Positions 25,955 to 35,082 of a stretch of DNA of 64,000 nucleotides are shown piece by piece (positions within the stretch are counted from its first letter, which is position 1; each line of letters opens with the position of its first letter). Source of the DNA: Burkholderia arboris (GTDB lineage Bacteria > Pseudomonadota > Gammaproteobacteria > Burkholderiales > Burkholderiaceae); the NCBI RefSeq assembly GCF_902499125.1, contig NZ_CABVPX010000038.1, positions 19,560-83,559 on the forward strand. The letters run 5' to 3'. The notes beneath the pieces were generated by a model. The model ran no database searches, had not been told where the DNA came from, and saw nothing but the letters and a program-made list of their open reading frames with translations. The translations under genes were made by a program, and so were the position numbers.

Positions 25955-26616
25955 GCACCGGCCTGCACGCGCAGGCCGCCCTGTGGGCGGCCGTGCTCGC
26001 GAGCGGCATCTATCACGGGCTCAATCCCGCGATGGGCTGGCCGCTCGCGGTGTCGAACGCGCTGATGACGCGCCGCGGCGCCGCGCTCGTCGCGGCGCTC
26101 GGCTATCTCGCGCTCGGCCATGCGCTCGCGGTGTTCGCGGTGATGCTGCCGTTCGGGCTGCTCGCCGCGCTGCTCGCGTGGCAGTCGGCGATCCGGATCG
26201 GCGCGAGCGCGCTCGTGATCGGCTTCGGCGCCGTGCTGCTGATCCGGCGCAGGCATCCGCGCGCGCTCGCGCGGATCCCGCCCGCGCGGCTCGGCCTGTG
26301 GTCGTTCGCGGTCGCGCTCGCGCACGGCGCGGGGCTGATGCTGGTGCCGATCTATCTCGGGCTGTGCGGGCTCGACGGCGATGCCGGCCACCGCGCGGCC
26401 GCGATGCTCGTCGATGCGCATCTCGGGATGGCGCTCGTCGTCGCGGCCGTGCATGCGGCCGCGATGATCGCCGCCGGCGGCGGGCTCGCGTGGCTCGTGT
26501 ACCGCTATCTCGGACTGAAGTTCGTATCGCGAAGCTGGTTCAATCTCGATGCGGTGTGGGCATCGAGCCTGATCGTGACAGGCGCGCTGTCCCTCGGGCT
26601 GGCAGCGGCGCGCTAG
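25951..26616 (+). CDS. Integral membrane protein coupled to methanethiol oxidase gene
   Basis: About 221 residues with six hydrophobic segments. The proposed TTG start at 25951 overlaps the upstream TGA (TTGA), which implies translational coupling; no ATG is available nearby. The segments GIYHGLNPAMGWPLAV and HGAGLMLVPIYLGL place His and Asn/Met residues inside membrane helices. This recalls metal permeases of the HupE/UreJ type, but I cannot assign a family. Tight linkage to a copper-dependent enzyme suggests metal supply, assembly or export of a product. Confidence 0.7.
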   Translation: MSTGLHAQAALWAAVLASGIYHGLNPAMGWPLAVSNALMTRRGAALVAALGYLALGHALAVFAVMLPFGLLAALLAWQSAIRIGASALVIGFGAVLLIRRRHPRALARIPPARLGLWSFAVALAHGAGLMLVPIYLGLCGLDGDAGHRAAAMLVDAHLGMALVVAAVHAAAMIAAGGGLAWLVYRYLGLKFVSRSWFNLDAVWASSLIVTGALSLGLAAAR

Positions 26617-26917
26617 CGCGGGGATCGATGGCAGGCATGATGCGGCGCTGCCGGTTGGCGCAGCAGGCCTGCTTGAAAAACGCGACAGAACGGCGATGCC
26701 GGCCGCCCGCGATGCGCATCGAGCAGCGCGCCGCAGTGTTCGGTACGCCACCTTGCCCCCGCAATGCACCGTCCGGCCGGGCCCGGCGGCTGCGATTCCG
26801 CTAAAATCGGGCCATGCGCACCCCTTCCCAATCGACCGCCTTGTCGCCTTTCGTCCGCCGTGCCCGCCCCGTCCGCGTCGCGCCGCGCCTGCCCGTCTCG
26901 TTCCGGATGGTGGCCCG

Positions 26918-27427
26918 ATGAGCCGCGCCAACCCGCCGGATTTCGACGCGGCCGCGTTCCGGCAGGCACTCGGCCAGTTCGCGACGGGCGTGACGGTGAT
27001 CACGACGCGCGCGCCGTCCGGGCAGCTGATCGGCATCACCGCCAGCTCGTTCAACTCGGTCTCGCTCGATCCGCCGCTCGTGCTGTGGAGCCTCGCGCAC
27101 AAATCGGCGTCGACGCCCGTGTTCCGCGGCAACAGCCATTACGTGGTGAACGTGCTCGCGGCGTCGCAGCTCGACCTGTGCAAGCGCTTCTCGACCTACA
27201 AGGGCGACCGCTTCGAAGGGATCGCGCATGCGGCCGGCAACTCGGGGATGCCCGTGCTCGACGGCGCGCTCGCCTGGTTCGAATGCCACAACCGCAGCCG
27301 CTACGATGAAGGCGACCACGTGATCTTCGTCGGCGAAGTCGAACGCTGCGGCGTGCGCGCGGTATCGGACACGGCCCCGCCGCTCGTCTTCCACGGCGGC
27401 GGCTTCCACGGCCTCACACCGCTTTGA
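26918..27427 (+). CDS. FMN-dependent flavin reductase (RutF/HpaC-like)
   Basis: A 169-residue flavin reductase domain protein. It has FRQALGQFATGVTVITT at the N-terminus, GITASSFNSVSLDPPLVLW in the flavin site and the closing FHGGGFHGL. Such proteins use NAD(P)H to reduce FMN/FAD for a partner monooxygenase; no partner gene is adjacent. The ATG at 26918 gives the canonical length. Its last 14 bases overlap the convergent kynR gene. Confidence 0.85.
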   Translation: MSRANPPDFDAAAFRQALGQFATGVTVITTRAPSGQLIGITASSFNSVSLDPPLVLWSLAHKSASTPVFRGNSHYVVNVLAASQLDLCKRFSTYKGDRFEGIAHAAGNSGMPVLDGALAWFECHNRSRYDEGDHVIFVGEVERCGVRAVSDTAPPLVFHGGGFHGLTPL

Positions 27428-27914
27428 TCGCCCCCGTGCGCGCCAGCCCGACCGGCGCGCCCGCTTCATCCTTCAGCGTCTGCAGCACGATGTTCGAACG
27501 GATGTCCATCACCCCGGGCGCCTTGTAGAGCCGGTTCAGGACGAAATCCGAATAGTGCTTGAGGTTGTGCGCGAGCACGCGCAGCAGATAGTGGCTCTCG
27601 CCCGTCACGACGAATGCGCCGACCACCTCCGGCCATTCGCGCAGCGCTTCCGCGAAGCGCTCGTGCCATTGATTCTCTTCGTTGCGCATCGACACCTGCA
27701 CGAATGCCTCGAGCTCGAAGCCGAGCTTCTCGCGGCTCAGGCACGCGCGATAGTGCTCGATCACGCCCTGCTCCTCGAGCAGGCGCATGCGGCGCAGGCA
27801 GGCGGATGGCGAAAGCGAAATGCGTTCCGCCAGGTCGAGATTGCTGATTCTGCCCTCCTCCTGCAGTACCGCCAGAATCCGGCAGTCGGTGGCATCGAGC
27901 GTGATCGCGTGCAT
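27414..27914 (-). CDS. kynR: Lrp/AsnC-family regulator of kynurenine genes
   Basis: A 166-residue Lrp/AsnC regulator. The winged helix (DCRILAVLQEEGRISNLDLAERISLSPS, residues 9-36) is followed by LRRMRLLEEQGVI and the RAM ligand-binding domain. Its position divergent from kynBUA matches KynR, which activates this operon in response to kynurenine in Pseudomonas and Burkholderia. A perfect 15-bp palindrome lies in the shared upstream region. The 3' end overlaps the flavin reductase gene by 14 bases. Confidence 0.9.
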   Translation of the reverse strand: MHAITLDATDCRILAVLQEEGRISNLDLAERISLSPSACLRRMRLLEEQGVIEHYRACLSREKLGFELEAFVQVSMRNEENQWHERFAEALREWPEVVGAFVVTGESHYLLRVLAHNLKHYSDFVLNRLYKAPGVMDIRSNIVLQTLKDEAGAPVGLARTGAIKAV

Positions 27915-27952
27915 TTTTGGTCCCCGTTTTCCCTCTGAGTCGAATTATCTGC

Positions 27953-27967
27953 CAATCCGGCGGATTG
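27953..27967. promoter_or_regulatory. Palindrome, likely KynR operator
   Basis: The perfect inverted repeat CAATCCG-G-CGGATTG lies between kynR and kynB, 39 bases upstream of the kynR start. AsnC-type regulators bind about 15-bp palindromes, so it is the best candidate for the KynR site. Confidence 0.6.
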
Positions 27968-28044
27968 TCCATGTTTATTTCGCAAGCACTTTCTGCGAGC
28001 GTCCACCTATCATTCGAAGGATCGATTCACCGATTCGTCATGCC

Positions 28045-28686
28045 ATGGACACTCTCTGGGACATCTCGCCGCCTGTCAGCCCCGCCACCCCCGTGTGGCC
28101 GGGTGATACGCCGGTTTCCGTCGAACGCGTGTGGCGGATGGAGGCCGGCTCGCCGGTCAACGTCGCGCGCCTGACGTTGTCGCCGCACACGGGCGCGCAT
28201 TGCGACGCGCCGCTGCACTACGACGCCGACGGCGCCCCGATCGGCGCCGTGCCGCTCGACACCTATCTCGGCCCGTGCCGCGTGATCCATTGCATCGGCG
28301 CGTCGCCGGTCGTGCAGCCGGCCGACATCGCGACCGCGCTCGACAACGTGCCGCCGCGCGTGCTGCTGCGCACGTATGCGCGTGCCAACGTAGAACAGTG
28401 GGACAGCCATTTCTGCGCAGTCGCGCCCGAAACCGTCGATCTGCTCGCCGCGCATGGCGTGAAGCTGATCGGCATCGATACGCCGTCGCTCGACCCGCAG
28501 GAATCGAAGACGATGGATGCCCATCACCGCGTGCGTGCGCACCGGATGGCGATCCTCGAAGGCATCGTGCTCGACGACGTGCCGCCCGGCGACTACGAAC
28601 TGATCGCACTGCCGCTGAAGTTCGCGACGCTCGACGCGAGCCCGGTGCGCGCGGTACTGCGCGCGCTGCCTGCACGTGCCTCCTGA
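28045..28686 (+). CDS. kynB: Kynurenine formamidase
   Basis: A 213-residue metal-dependent cyclase-like hydrolase that converts N-formylkynurenine to kynurenine. The metal motif HxxxHxDxxxH is seen as HTGAHCDAPLH (H48, H52, D54, H58). The GIDTPSLDPQESKTMDAH segment is also typical of KynB. The ATG at 28045 is correct because the ATG four bases earlier is out of frame. It is the first gene of kynB-kynU-kynA. Confidence 0.95.
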   Translation: MDTLWDISPPVSPATPVWPGDTPVSVERVWRMEAGSPVNVARLTLSPHTGAHCDAPLHYDADGAPIGAVPLDTYLGPCRVIHCIGASPVVQPADIATALDNVPPRVLLRTYARANVEQWDSHFCAVAPETVDLLAAHGVKLIGIDTPSLDPQESKTMDAHHRVRAHRMAILEGIVLDDVPPGDYELIALPLKFATLDASPVRAVLRALPARAS

Positions 28687-28711
28687 TTACCCCGACCCAC
28701 GACCCCACATC

Positions 28712-29965
28712 ATGATCAAGACCCGTGAAGACGCGCTCGCGCTCGACCGCGATGACCCGCTCGCCCCGCTGCGCAGCCAGTTCTCCCTGCCCGATGGCGT
28801 AATCTACCTCGACGGCAACTCGCTCGGCGCGCAGCCAAGCGCCTCGGCCGCCCGCGCGCAGCAGGTGATCGGCGCCGAATGGGGCGAAGGCCTGATCCGC
28901 AGCTGGAACACGGCCGGCTGGTTCGCGCTGCCGCGCCGTCTCGGCGACAAGCTCGCGACGCTGATCGGCGGCGCACCGGGCGAAACGGTCGTCACCGACA
29001 CCATCTCGATCAACCTGTTCAAGCTGCTGTCGGCGATGCTGCGCCATCAGGCCGAACGTGCGCCCGAGCGCCGCGTGATCGTGTCGGAGCGCTCGAACTT
29101 CCCGACCGACCTGTATATCGCGCAGGGGCTGATCGAACAGCTCGGCGGCGATTACGAGCTGCGCCTGATCGACGATCCGGCCGACCTGCCGGCCGCGCTC
29201 GGCGCGGACACGGCCGTCGCGATGATCACGCACGTGAACTACCGCACCGGCTACATGCACGACATGCCGGCCGTCACGCAACTCGTGCACGACGCGGGCG
29301 CGCTGATGCTGTGGGATCTTGCGCACTCGGCCGGCGCGGTGCCGGTCAATCTCAACGGCGCGCGCGCGGACGGCGCGGTCGGCTGCACATACAAGTACCT
29401 GAACGGCGGCCCCGGCTCGCCCGCGTTCGTGTGGGTGCCGCAGCGCCATCTCGCGCATTTCTCGCAGCCGCTGTCGGGCTGGTGGGGCCACCGCGCGCCG
29501 TTCGCGATGCAGCCGGCCTTCGCGCCCGATCCGGGCATCGCACGCTTCCTGTGCGGCACGCAGCCGATCGTGTCGATGTCGATGGTCGAATGCGGGCTCG
29601 ACGTGTTCCTGCAGACTGACATGCACGCGATCCGCCGCAAGTCGCTCGCGCTGACCGACGCGTTCATCGCGCTCGTCGAAGCGCGCTGCGCAGGCCTGTC
29701 GCTCAAGCTCGTCACGCCGCGCGCACATCACCAGCGCGGCTCGCAGGCAAGCTTCGAGCATCCGCACGGCTACGAAGTGATGCAGGCGCTGATCGCGCGC
29801 GGCGTGATCGGCGACTACCGCGAGCCGTACGTGCTGCGCTTCGGCTTCACGCCGCTCTACACGCGTTTCGCCGATGTGTGGGATGCCGTCGAGACGCTGC
29901 GCGACATCCTCGCCACCGACGCGTGGAAGGCGCCCGAGTTCGCCGAACGCGGCGCGGTGACCTGA
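28712..29965 (+). CDS. kynU: Kynureninase
   Basis: A 417-residue PLP enzyme that splits kynurenine into anthranilate and alanine. The PLP lysine is K228 in CTYKYLNGGPG, with D202 (WDLAHSAGA) near the pyridine nitrogen. YLDGNSLG and SWNTAGWFALPRRLGDKLA mark the N-terminal part. It starts 25 bases after kynB and has no strong ribosome site. Together with kynA and kynB it forms the complete tryptophan-to-anthranilate route. Confidence 0.96.
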   Translation: MIKTREDALALDRDDPLAPLRSQFSLPDGVIYLDGNSLGAQPSASAARAQQVIGAEWGEGLIRSWNTAGWFALPRRLGDKLATLIGGAPGETVVTDTISINLFKLLSAMLRHQAERAPERRVIVSERSNFPTDLYIAQGLIEQLGGDYELRLIDDPADLPAALGADTAVAMITHVNYRTGYMHDMPAVTQLVHDAGALMLWDLAHSAGAVPVNLNGARADGAVGCTYKYLNGGPGSPAFVWVPQRHLAHFSQPLSGWWGHRAPFAMQPAFAPDPGIARFLCGTQPIVSMSMVECGLDVFLQTDMHAIRRKSLALTDAFIALVEARCAGLSLKLVTPRAHHQRGSQASFEHPHGYEVMQALIARGVIGDYREPYVLRFGFTPLYTRFADVWDAVETLRDILATDAWKAPEFAERGAVT

Positions 29966-30028
29966 CCGGTTTTGCCCGGCGCGCGCGCCGCGCGCCAGGC
30001 CCCCCGTCATTCAAATCTGGAGAGAGTC

Positions 30029-30967
30029 GTGAATTCTGGTCATATGCAGCCACCCGGCGAAGACGCGCCGGCGGGCTGCCCGTTCTCGGGCGCACGCGCC
30101 GCACAACCGGCGCAGGCCGCGCACGAGGCGCCGCACGTGCCGGGCGATGCCGGCTGGCACAACGCGCAGCTCGATTTCTCGAAGTCGATGAGCTATGGCG
30201 ACTACCTGTCGCTGAATTCGATCCTCGACGCGCAGCATCCGCTGTCGCCCGATCACAACGAGATGCTGTTCATCATCCAGCATCAGACGAGCGAGCTGTG
30301 GATGAAGCTCGCGCTGTTCGAACTGCGCGGCGCACTCGACGCGGTGCGCACCGACGCGCTGCCGCCCGCATTCAAGATGCTTGCGCGCGTGTCGCGGATT
30401 CTCGAGCAGCTGGTTCAGGCGTGGAGCGTGCTGTCGACGATGACGCCGTCCGAATACTCGGCGATGCGTCCGTATCTCGGCCAGTCGTCCGGCTTCCAGT
30501 CGTACCAGTACCGGCAGCTCGAATTCCTGCTCGGCAACAAGAACACGCAGATGCTGCAGCCGCACGCGCACCGGCCCGACATCCTCGGACAGGTGCGCGC
30601 AACGCTCGAAGCGCCGTCGTTCTACGACGAAGTCGTGCGCCTGCTCGCGCGGCGTGGTTTCCCGATCGCGCCCGAGCGGCTCGAGCACGACTGGACGCAG
30701 CCGACGCGGCACGACGAAACCGTCGAAGCCGCGTGGCTCGAGGTGTATCGCCACCCGCAGCAACACTGGGAGCTGTACGAGATGGCCGAGGAGCTGGTCG
30801 ACCTCGAAGACGCGTTCCGCCAGTGGCGCTTCCGTCACGTGACGACGGTCGAACGCATCATCGGCTTCAAGCAGGGCACCGGCGGCACGAGCGGCGCGCC
30901 GTACCTGCGCAAGATGCTCGACGTCGTGCTGTTCCCGGAACTCTGGCACGTGCGCACCACGCTGTAA
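30029..30967 (+). CDS. kynA: Tryptophan 2,3-dioxygenase
   Basis: A 312-residue heme enzyme that opens the indole ring of tryptophan to give N-formylkynurenine. SMSYGDYLSL, NEMLFIIQHQTSELWMKL and the C-terminal RHVTTVERIIGFKQGTGG segment (shown in part) are diagnostic. I favour the GTG at 30029, which has GGAGAG upstream at good spacing. The ATG at 30044 would give a 307-residue protein beginning MQPPGED and lacks a ribosome site. It is the last gene of the kyn operon and converges on an MFS gene. Confidence 0.95.
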   Translation: MNSGHMQPPGEDAPAGCPFSGARAAQPAQAAHEAPHVPGDAGWHNAQLDFSKSMSYGDYLSLNSILDAQHPLSPDHNEMLFIIQHQTSELWMKLALFELRGALDAVRTDALPPAFKMLARVSRILEQLVQAWSVLSTMTPSEYSAMRPYLGQSSGFQSYQYRQLEFLLGNKNTQMLQPHAHRPDILGQVRATLEAPSFYDEVVRLLARRGFPIAPERLEHDWTQPTRHDETVEAAWLEVYRHPQQHWELYEMAEELVDLEDAFRQWRFRHVTTVERIIGFKQGTGGTSGAPYLRKMLDVVLFPELWHVRTTL

Positions 30968-30987
30968 CGCGCGTCCCGCGCCCGCCG

Positions 30988-32385
30988 TCACGACGACGTG
31001 CGGGCCAGCTCCTCCCCTTCGCGCGGCGCCGCCTGCGCGCGCGACAGCCGCGGAATGTGCCGCCGCACCGCGAGCAGCGCGATGCACACGACACCCATCG
31101 CGACGGCCAGCATCGTCAGATACGCGCCCGCGCCGCCCGTCGTGATCACGATTGCGCCCGCGAACGCGCTGAGGATCGCGCCGAGCCGGCCGAACGCAAG
31201 CGCACTCGCGGTGCCCGTCGCACGCACGGCCGTCGGATAGATGTACGCGCAAAGCGCATACATCGTCGACTGCACCGCGTTGACGAACAGCCCGTGCAGG
31301 CCGAGCCCGACGATCAGCCAGCTCGTATGGCGGCTGGCATCGACCCCCATAAGCCACACCGCACTCGCCGCGCCGCCGATGCTGCACAGCGCGAGCGGCC
31401 AGCGCGACCCCGCATGCGCGATCGCCCATGCGCACAGCAGCGCGCCGATCACGCCGCCGAGGTTGTACGCGGTGAGCCCCGCCCCCGCGACCGACACGCT
31501 CAGCCCGCTCGCCGCGAGCATCGTCGGCAGCCAGCTGAACGCCGCGTACACCGCGAGCAGGCACATGAAGAACGCACACCACAGCGCGATCGTGTCGCGC
31601 GCCTGACCGCTCGCGAACAGCGCGCCGAAGCCGCTGCGGCCGCCGGCCGCGCGCGCGTCCTTCATGTCGGTGAACACGGTGCCCGGTGCGACCGGCCGCT
31701 GCATCCTGGCGAGCAGCGCGGCGAGTTCCGGCCAGCGCGCGGAACGCCGCGCGAGATAGCGCGGCGATTCCGGCAGCGCACGCACGAGCACGAAACCAAG
31801 CACGAGCGGCAGCGCGCCGCCCGCGAAGAACAGCCCGCGCCAGCCGTAGCGCGGCAGCACCTCGTGCGCGAACAGGCCGGCCAGCATGCCGCCGAGCGGC
31901 ACGCAGACGATCGTTGCCGTCACCATCATCGTGCGGCGCCGCGCAGGCGTGTATTCGGCCGTCATCGTCGTGGCTGTCGGCAGCGCGCCGCCGATCCCGA
32001 GCCCCGCGACGAAGCGCAGCACCGCGATCGCCGCGACGTCGGGCGCGAAGCCGATCGCGCAGGTCGCGATGCCGAACAGGAACACGCTGCCGATCACGGC
32101 CTGGCGGCGGCCGAAGCGGTCCGCGACGATCCCCGCGCACGCGCTGCCGATGCCCATCCCGATCAGCCCGGCCGCGACGGCCGGCGCGAACGCGCCGCGC
32201 GTAATGCCCCATTCGCGGATCAGCACCGGAATCGCGAAGCCGATCAGTTGGCCGTCGAAGCCGTCGAGCACGATCGCGAGCGCGGCAAGCAGCACCACGC
32301 AGCGCTGCATCGTCGTGAACGGCCCGTCGTCGAGCGTCGTGCCGATGTCGACCGACGGCGCCGGCAATCCGTCGCGCGTGCTCAT
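30988..32385 (-). CDS. MFS transporter, aromatic acid:H+ symporter family
   Basis: A 465-residue 12-helix transporter. DGFDGQLIGFAIPVLIREWG in helix 1, the loop motif ADRFGRRQ after helix 2 and the central hydrophilic loop place it in the AAHS family, with PcaK and BenK relatives. It follows a predicted mandelate-type operon in the same orientation after a 255-base gap, so mandelate, benzoylformate or benzoate are candidate substrates. That gap holds no convincing gene. The start ATG at 32385 gives the usual short cytosolic leader. Confidence 0.85.
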   Translation of the reverse strand: MSTRDGLPAPSVDIGTTLDDGPFTTMQRCVVLLAALAIVLDGFDGQLIGFAIPVLIREWGITRGAFAPAVAAGLIGMGIGSACAGIVADRFGRRQAVIGSVFLFGIATCAIGFAPDVAAIAVLRFVAGLGIGGALPTATTMTAEYTPARRRTMMVTATIVCVPLGGMLAGLFAHEVLPRYGWRGLFFAGGALPLVLGFVLVRALPESPRYLARRSARWPELAALLARMQRPVAPGTVFTDMKDARAAGGRSGFGALFASGQARDTIALWCAFFMCLLAVYAAFSWLPTMLAASGLSVSVAGAGLTAYNLGGVIGALLCAWAIAHAGSRWPLALCSIGGAASAVWLMGVDASRHTSWLIVGLGLHGLFVNAVQSTMYALCAYIYPTAVRATGTASALAFGRLGAILSAFAGAIVITTGGAGAYLTMLAVAMGVVCIALLAVRRHIPRLSRAQAAPREGEELARTSS

Positions 32386-32640
32386 GCGGCCTCCCGTGCA
32401 CCGCCCATCGGCGGCAACGTGCGCGACCGGCGCGCGGCAAGACAACGGCATTCGATGGCTTTCATGGCGTCTCCAGTTGCCCGGGCTGGCGCGCGCACGC
32501 GTGCCCGGATCGCTTGCAGCGCGGCCGGCGTCGATGCGCCGGTGCCCGCGCGGTGTCCCATCCGTGTCGATCCGGCGCCATCGGCCATAGGTCGTGCGCG
32601 CGGCTCGTCATGCGGCGCCAGCCGGCCGCCGGCCTGATGC

Positions 32641-33585
32641 TCAGTTCATCCGTGCGTCGATCAGCCGGACGAGCGCGAGCATCGTCTCCGCATGCGGCAC
32701 GGGGACACCCGCTTCACGCGCGGCCGCGACGACCTTGCCGCCGATCGCGTCGATTTCCGTACGGCGGCCCGCCAGCACGTCCTGCAACATCGACGGGCGA
32801 TGGCCGCGATGTTCGCGAATGGCATGTTCGACGTTGCGCGCGATGCGCTCGTCATCGACGGCGATCCCTTTCGCACGCGCGACCGCTGCGGTCTCGGCCG
32901 CGATCGCCAGCGCGAGCCGCGGCCCGTCGTGATGATTGCCGAGCTGGTCGACCGTGCAGCCGGTCGCCGCGCACAGCGTGTTGAGCGCCGCGTTGAACGC
33001 GACCTTCTCCCAGATCGCGGCCCACACGTCGGCGTCGAGCGTGCACGCCAGCCCCGCGCGCGACAGCGCATCGGCCACGGTCGCCGCGAACGGGCGTACC
33101 GCGCCGTCGGCCGTCATCATGCGGATCGTGCCCGCGCCGTGCGAGCGCACGTGTGCAGGCCCGGCCGCATCGGCCGGCCACGTCGTCACGCCGACCAGGA
33201 TGCGGTCGAGCGGCACGAACGCATTCAGCGCCTCGACATTGCCGAGCCCGTTCTGCAGCGTCAGCACGGCCGTGTCCGGCGTCAGCAGCGCGTGCACGCC
33301 TTCGAGCGCCGCGCGCGTGTGCAGCGACTTCGTGAAAACGATCAGGAGGTCGAACGGTGCATGGGGCGACGCAAGCGCTTCGGCGTTCGCCGCTTCCGGC
33401 CGCACGGCCTGCAATGTGCGGATACGTCGCTCGCCGTGGTCGTCGTCGATGCGCAGCCCGTCGCGGCGAATCGCGTCGAGATGCGCGTCGTTCACGTCGA
33501 TCAGCGTGACGGCCTCACCGCTTTCGGCGAGCAACCCGCCGAACAGCGAGCCCATCGCGCCCGCTCCCAGAATCGCGATCCTCAT
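32641..33585 (-). CDS. Ketopantoate reductase family dehydrogenase (possible D-mandelate dehydrogenase)
   Basis: A 314-residue enzyme. It has an N-terminal Rossmann domain (ILGAGAMGSLFGGLLAESG at 4-22), then the catalytic lysine segment WEKVAFNAALNTLCA and the SMLQDVLAGRRTEIDAIGG motif. This is the PanE fold, which reduces 2-oxoacids with NAD(P)H. The family also includes D-mandelate dehydrogenases. The gene starts 14 bases after the aldehyde dehydrogenase stop codon and shares its operon with benzoylformate decarboxylase. I therefore infer a role on mandelate rather than pantothenate; the sequence alone does not prove it. Confidence 0.8.
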   Translation of the reverse strand: MRIAILGAGAMGSLFGGLLAESGEAVTLIDVNDAHLDAIRRDGLRIDDDHGERRIRTLQAVRPEAANAEALASPHAPFDLLIVFTKSLHTRAALEGVHALLTPDTAVLTLQNGLGNVEALNAFVPLDRILVGVTTWPADAAGPAHVRSHGAGTIRMMTADGAVRPFAATVADALSRAGLACTLDADVWAAIWEKVAFNAALNTLCAATGCTVDQLGNHHDGPRLALAIAAETAAVARAKGIAVDDERIARNVEHAIREHRGHRPSMLQDVLAGRRTEIDAIGGKVVAAAREAGVPVPHAETMLALVRLIDARMN

Positions 33586-33599
33586 CGTCGGCAGCCTCG

Positions 33600-35051
33600 T
33601 CAGAACGGATAGTGGCGCGGCGCGGTCTGCACGGTGATCCAGCGCAGGTCCGTGAATGCGGCGATGCCGGCCTTGCCGCCGAAGTGGCCGAAGCCGCTGT
33701 CCTTCACGCCGCCGAACGGCATCTGCGCCTCGTCGTGCACGGTCGGGCCGTTCACGTGGCAGATGCCCGATTCGATGCGCGCCGCGACGCGCAGCGCACG
33801 CGCGACGTCACGGCTGAACACGGCCGACGACAGCCCGAATGCGTTGTCGTTCGCGCAGCGGATCGCGGCCTCCTCCCCGTCGACGCGCACGATGCCCTTC
33901 ACCGGGCCGAACGATTCTTCCGCATAGATGCGCATTGCGGGCGTCACATGGTCGAGCAGCGTCGCGGGAAACAGCGTGCTGTCCGCGTTGCCGCCGCACA
34001 GCAACGTCGCGCCATGCGCGAGCGCATCGTCGATCAGCGCGTTGCAGCGCTCGACGGCCTTCATGTCGATCAGCGAACCGAGCACGACGGGCCCGTTGCG
34101 CGGATCGCCGAGCGGCAGCGACGCGGCCTTGTCGGCGAGCTTCGCGACGAACGCATCGGCGATCGACGCATCGACGACGATACGCTCGGTCGACATGCAG
34201 ATCTGCCCGGAATTCGCGAATGCGCCGAACGCGGCCGCCGCGACCGCCGCGTCGAGATCGGCGTCGTCGAGCACGACGAACGGCGCCTTGCCGCCAAGCT
34301 CGAGCACCGACGGTTTCAGGTGGCGCGCGCAGGCTTCGGCGACGATCCGTCCGACACGCGTCGAGCCCGTGAAATTCACGCGGCGCACGGCCGGATGCGC
34401 AATCAACGCATCGACGACGGCGCCTGCGTCGTCGGGCGCATTCGTGACGAAGTTGACGACGCCCGGCGGCAACCCGGCTTCCTGCAGCGCCTCGACGATC
34501 AGCCCGTGCGTGACGGGACACAGCTCCGAGCCCTTCAGCACGACCGTGTTGCCGCATGCGAGCGGCAGCGCGAGCGCGCGCGTCGCGAGGATCACCGGCG
34601 CGTTCCACGGCGCGATGCCGAGCACGACGCCGGCCGCTTGCCGCACGCCCATCGCGAGCGAGCCCGGCACGTCGGACGGAATCAGCTCGCCGCCGACCTG
34701 CGTGGTCAACGACGCGGCCTCGACGAGCCCGCTCGCGGCGAGGTGCACGTTGAAGCCGGCCCACAGCGCGGACGCGCCCGTCTCGGCCGCCATCGCGGCG
34801 ACGAACTGCTCGTGCTTCGCTTCAAGTGCGGCGGCCGCCTTCAGCAGCAGCGCGCGACGCGCGCCGGGGCCGAGTGCGGCCCAGCCGGGAAACGCGCGGG
34901 CGGCCGCGTCGGCCGCCGCACGCGCATCGTCGACGGTGCATGCGGGCGCTTCGGACGCGACTTCGCCGTCGAGCGGATTGCGGCGCACGAAGGTCGCGCC
35001 ACTGGACGCATGACGGCGTTCGCCGTCGATCAGCATCGATACGGTTTGCAT
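33600..35051 (-). CDS. Aldehyde dehydrogenase, benzaldehyde/salicylaldehyde type
   Basis: A 483-residue NAD(P)-dependent aldehyde dehydrogenase. It has the oxyanion N150 (APWNAP), the cofactor lysine K173 (LKGSELCP), the general base E251 (LELGGK) and the nucleophile C285 (SGQICMSTER). Pattern and length resemble aromatic aldehyde dehydrogenases such as NahF and vanillin dehydrogenase. Its operon neighbour makes benzaldehyde, so oxidation of benzaldehyde to benzoate is the natural inference. GGAGAATTC precedes the ATG. Confidence 0.88.
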   Translation of the reverse strand: MQTVSMLIDGERRHASSGATFVRRNPLDGEVASEAPACTVDDARAAADAAARAFPGWAALGPGARRALLLKAAAALEAKHEQFVAAMAAETGASALWAGFNVHLAASGLVEAASLTTQVGGELIPSDVPGSLAMGVRQAAGVVLGIAPWNAPVILATRALALPLACGNTVVLKGSELCPVTHGLIVEALQEAGLPPGVVNFVTNAPDDAGAVVDALIAHPAVRRVNFTGSTRVGRIVAEACARHLKPSVLELGGKAPFVVLDDADLDAAVAAAAFGAFANSGQICMSTERIVVDASIADAFVAKLADKAASLPLGDPRNGPVVLGSLIDMKAVERCNALIDDALAHGATLLCGGNADSTLFPATLLDHVTPAMRIYAEESFGPVKGIVRVDGEEAAIRCANDNAFGLSSAVFSRDVARALRVAARIESGICHVNGPTVHDEAQMPFGGVKDSGFGHFGGKAGIAAFTDLRWITVQTAPRHYPF

Positions 35052-35082
35052 GAATTCTCCGGAAGGACGCGCGCGGGGCGTG

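Noticed and set aside
32386..32640. A small gene between the MFS transporter and the PanE-like gene
   Set aside because: The open frames are low-complexity, Arg-rich shadows without a ribosome site or any family pattern.
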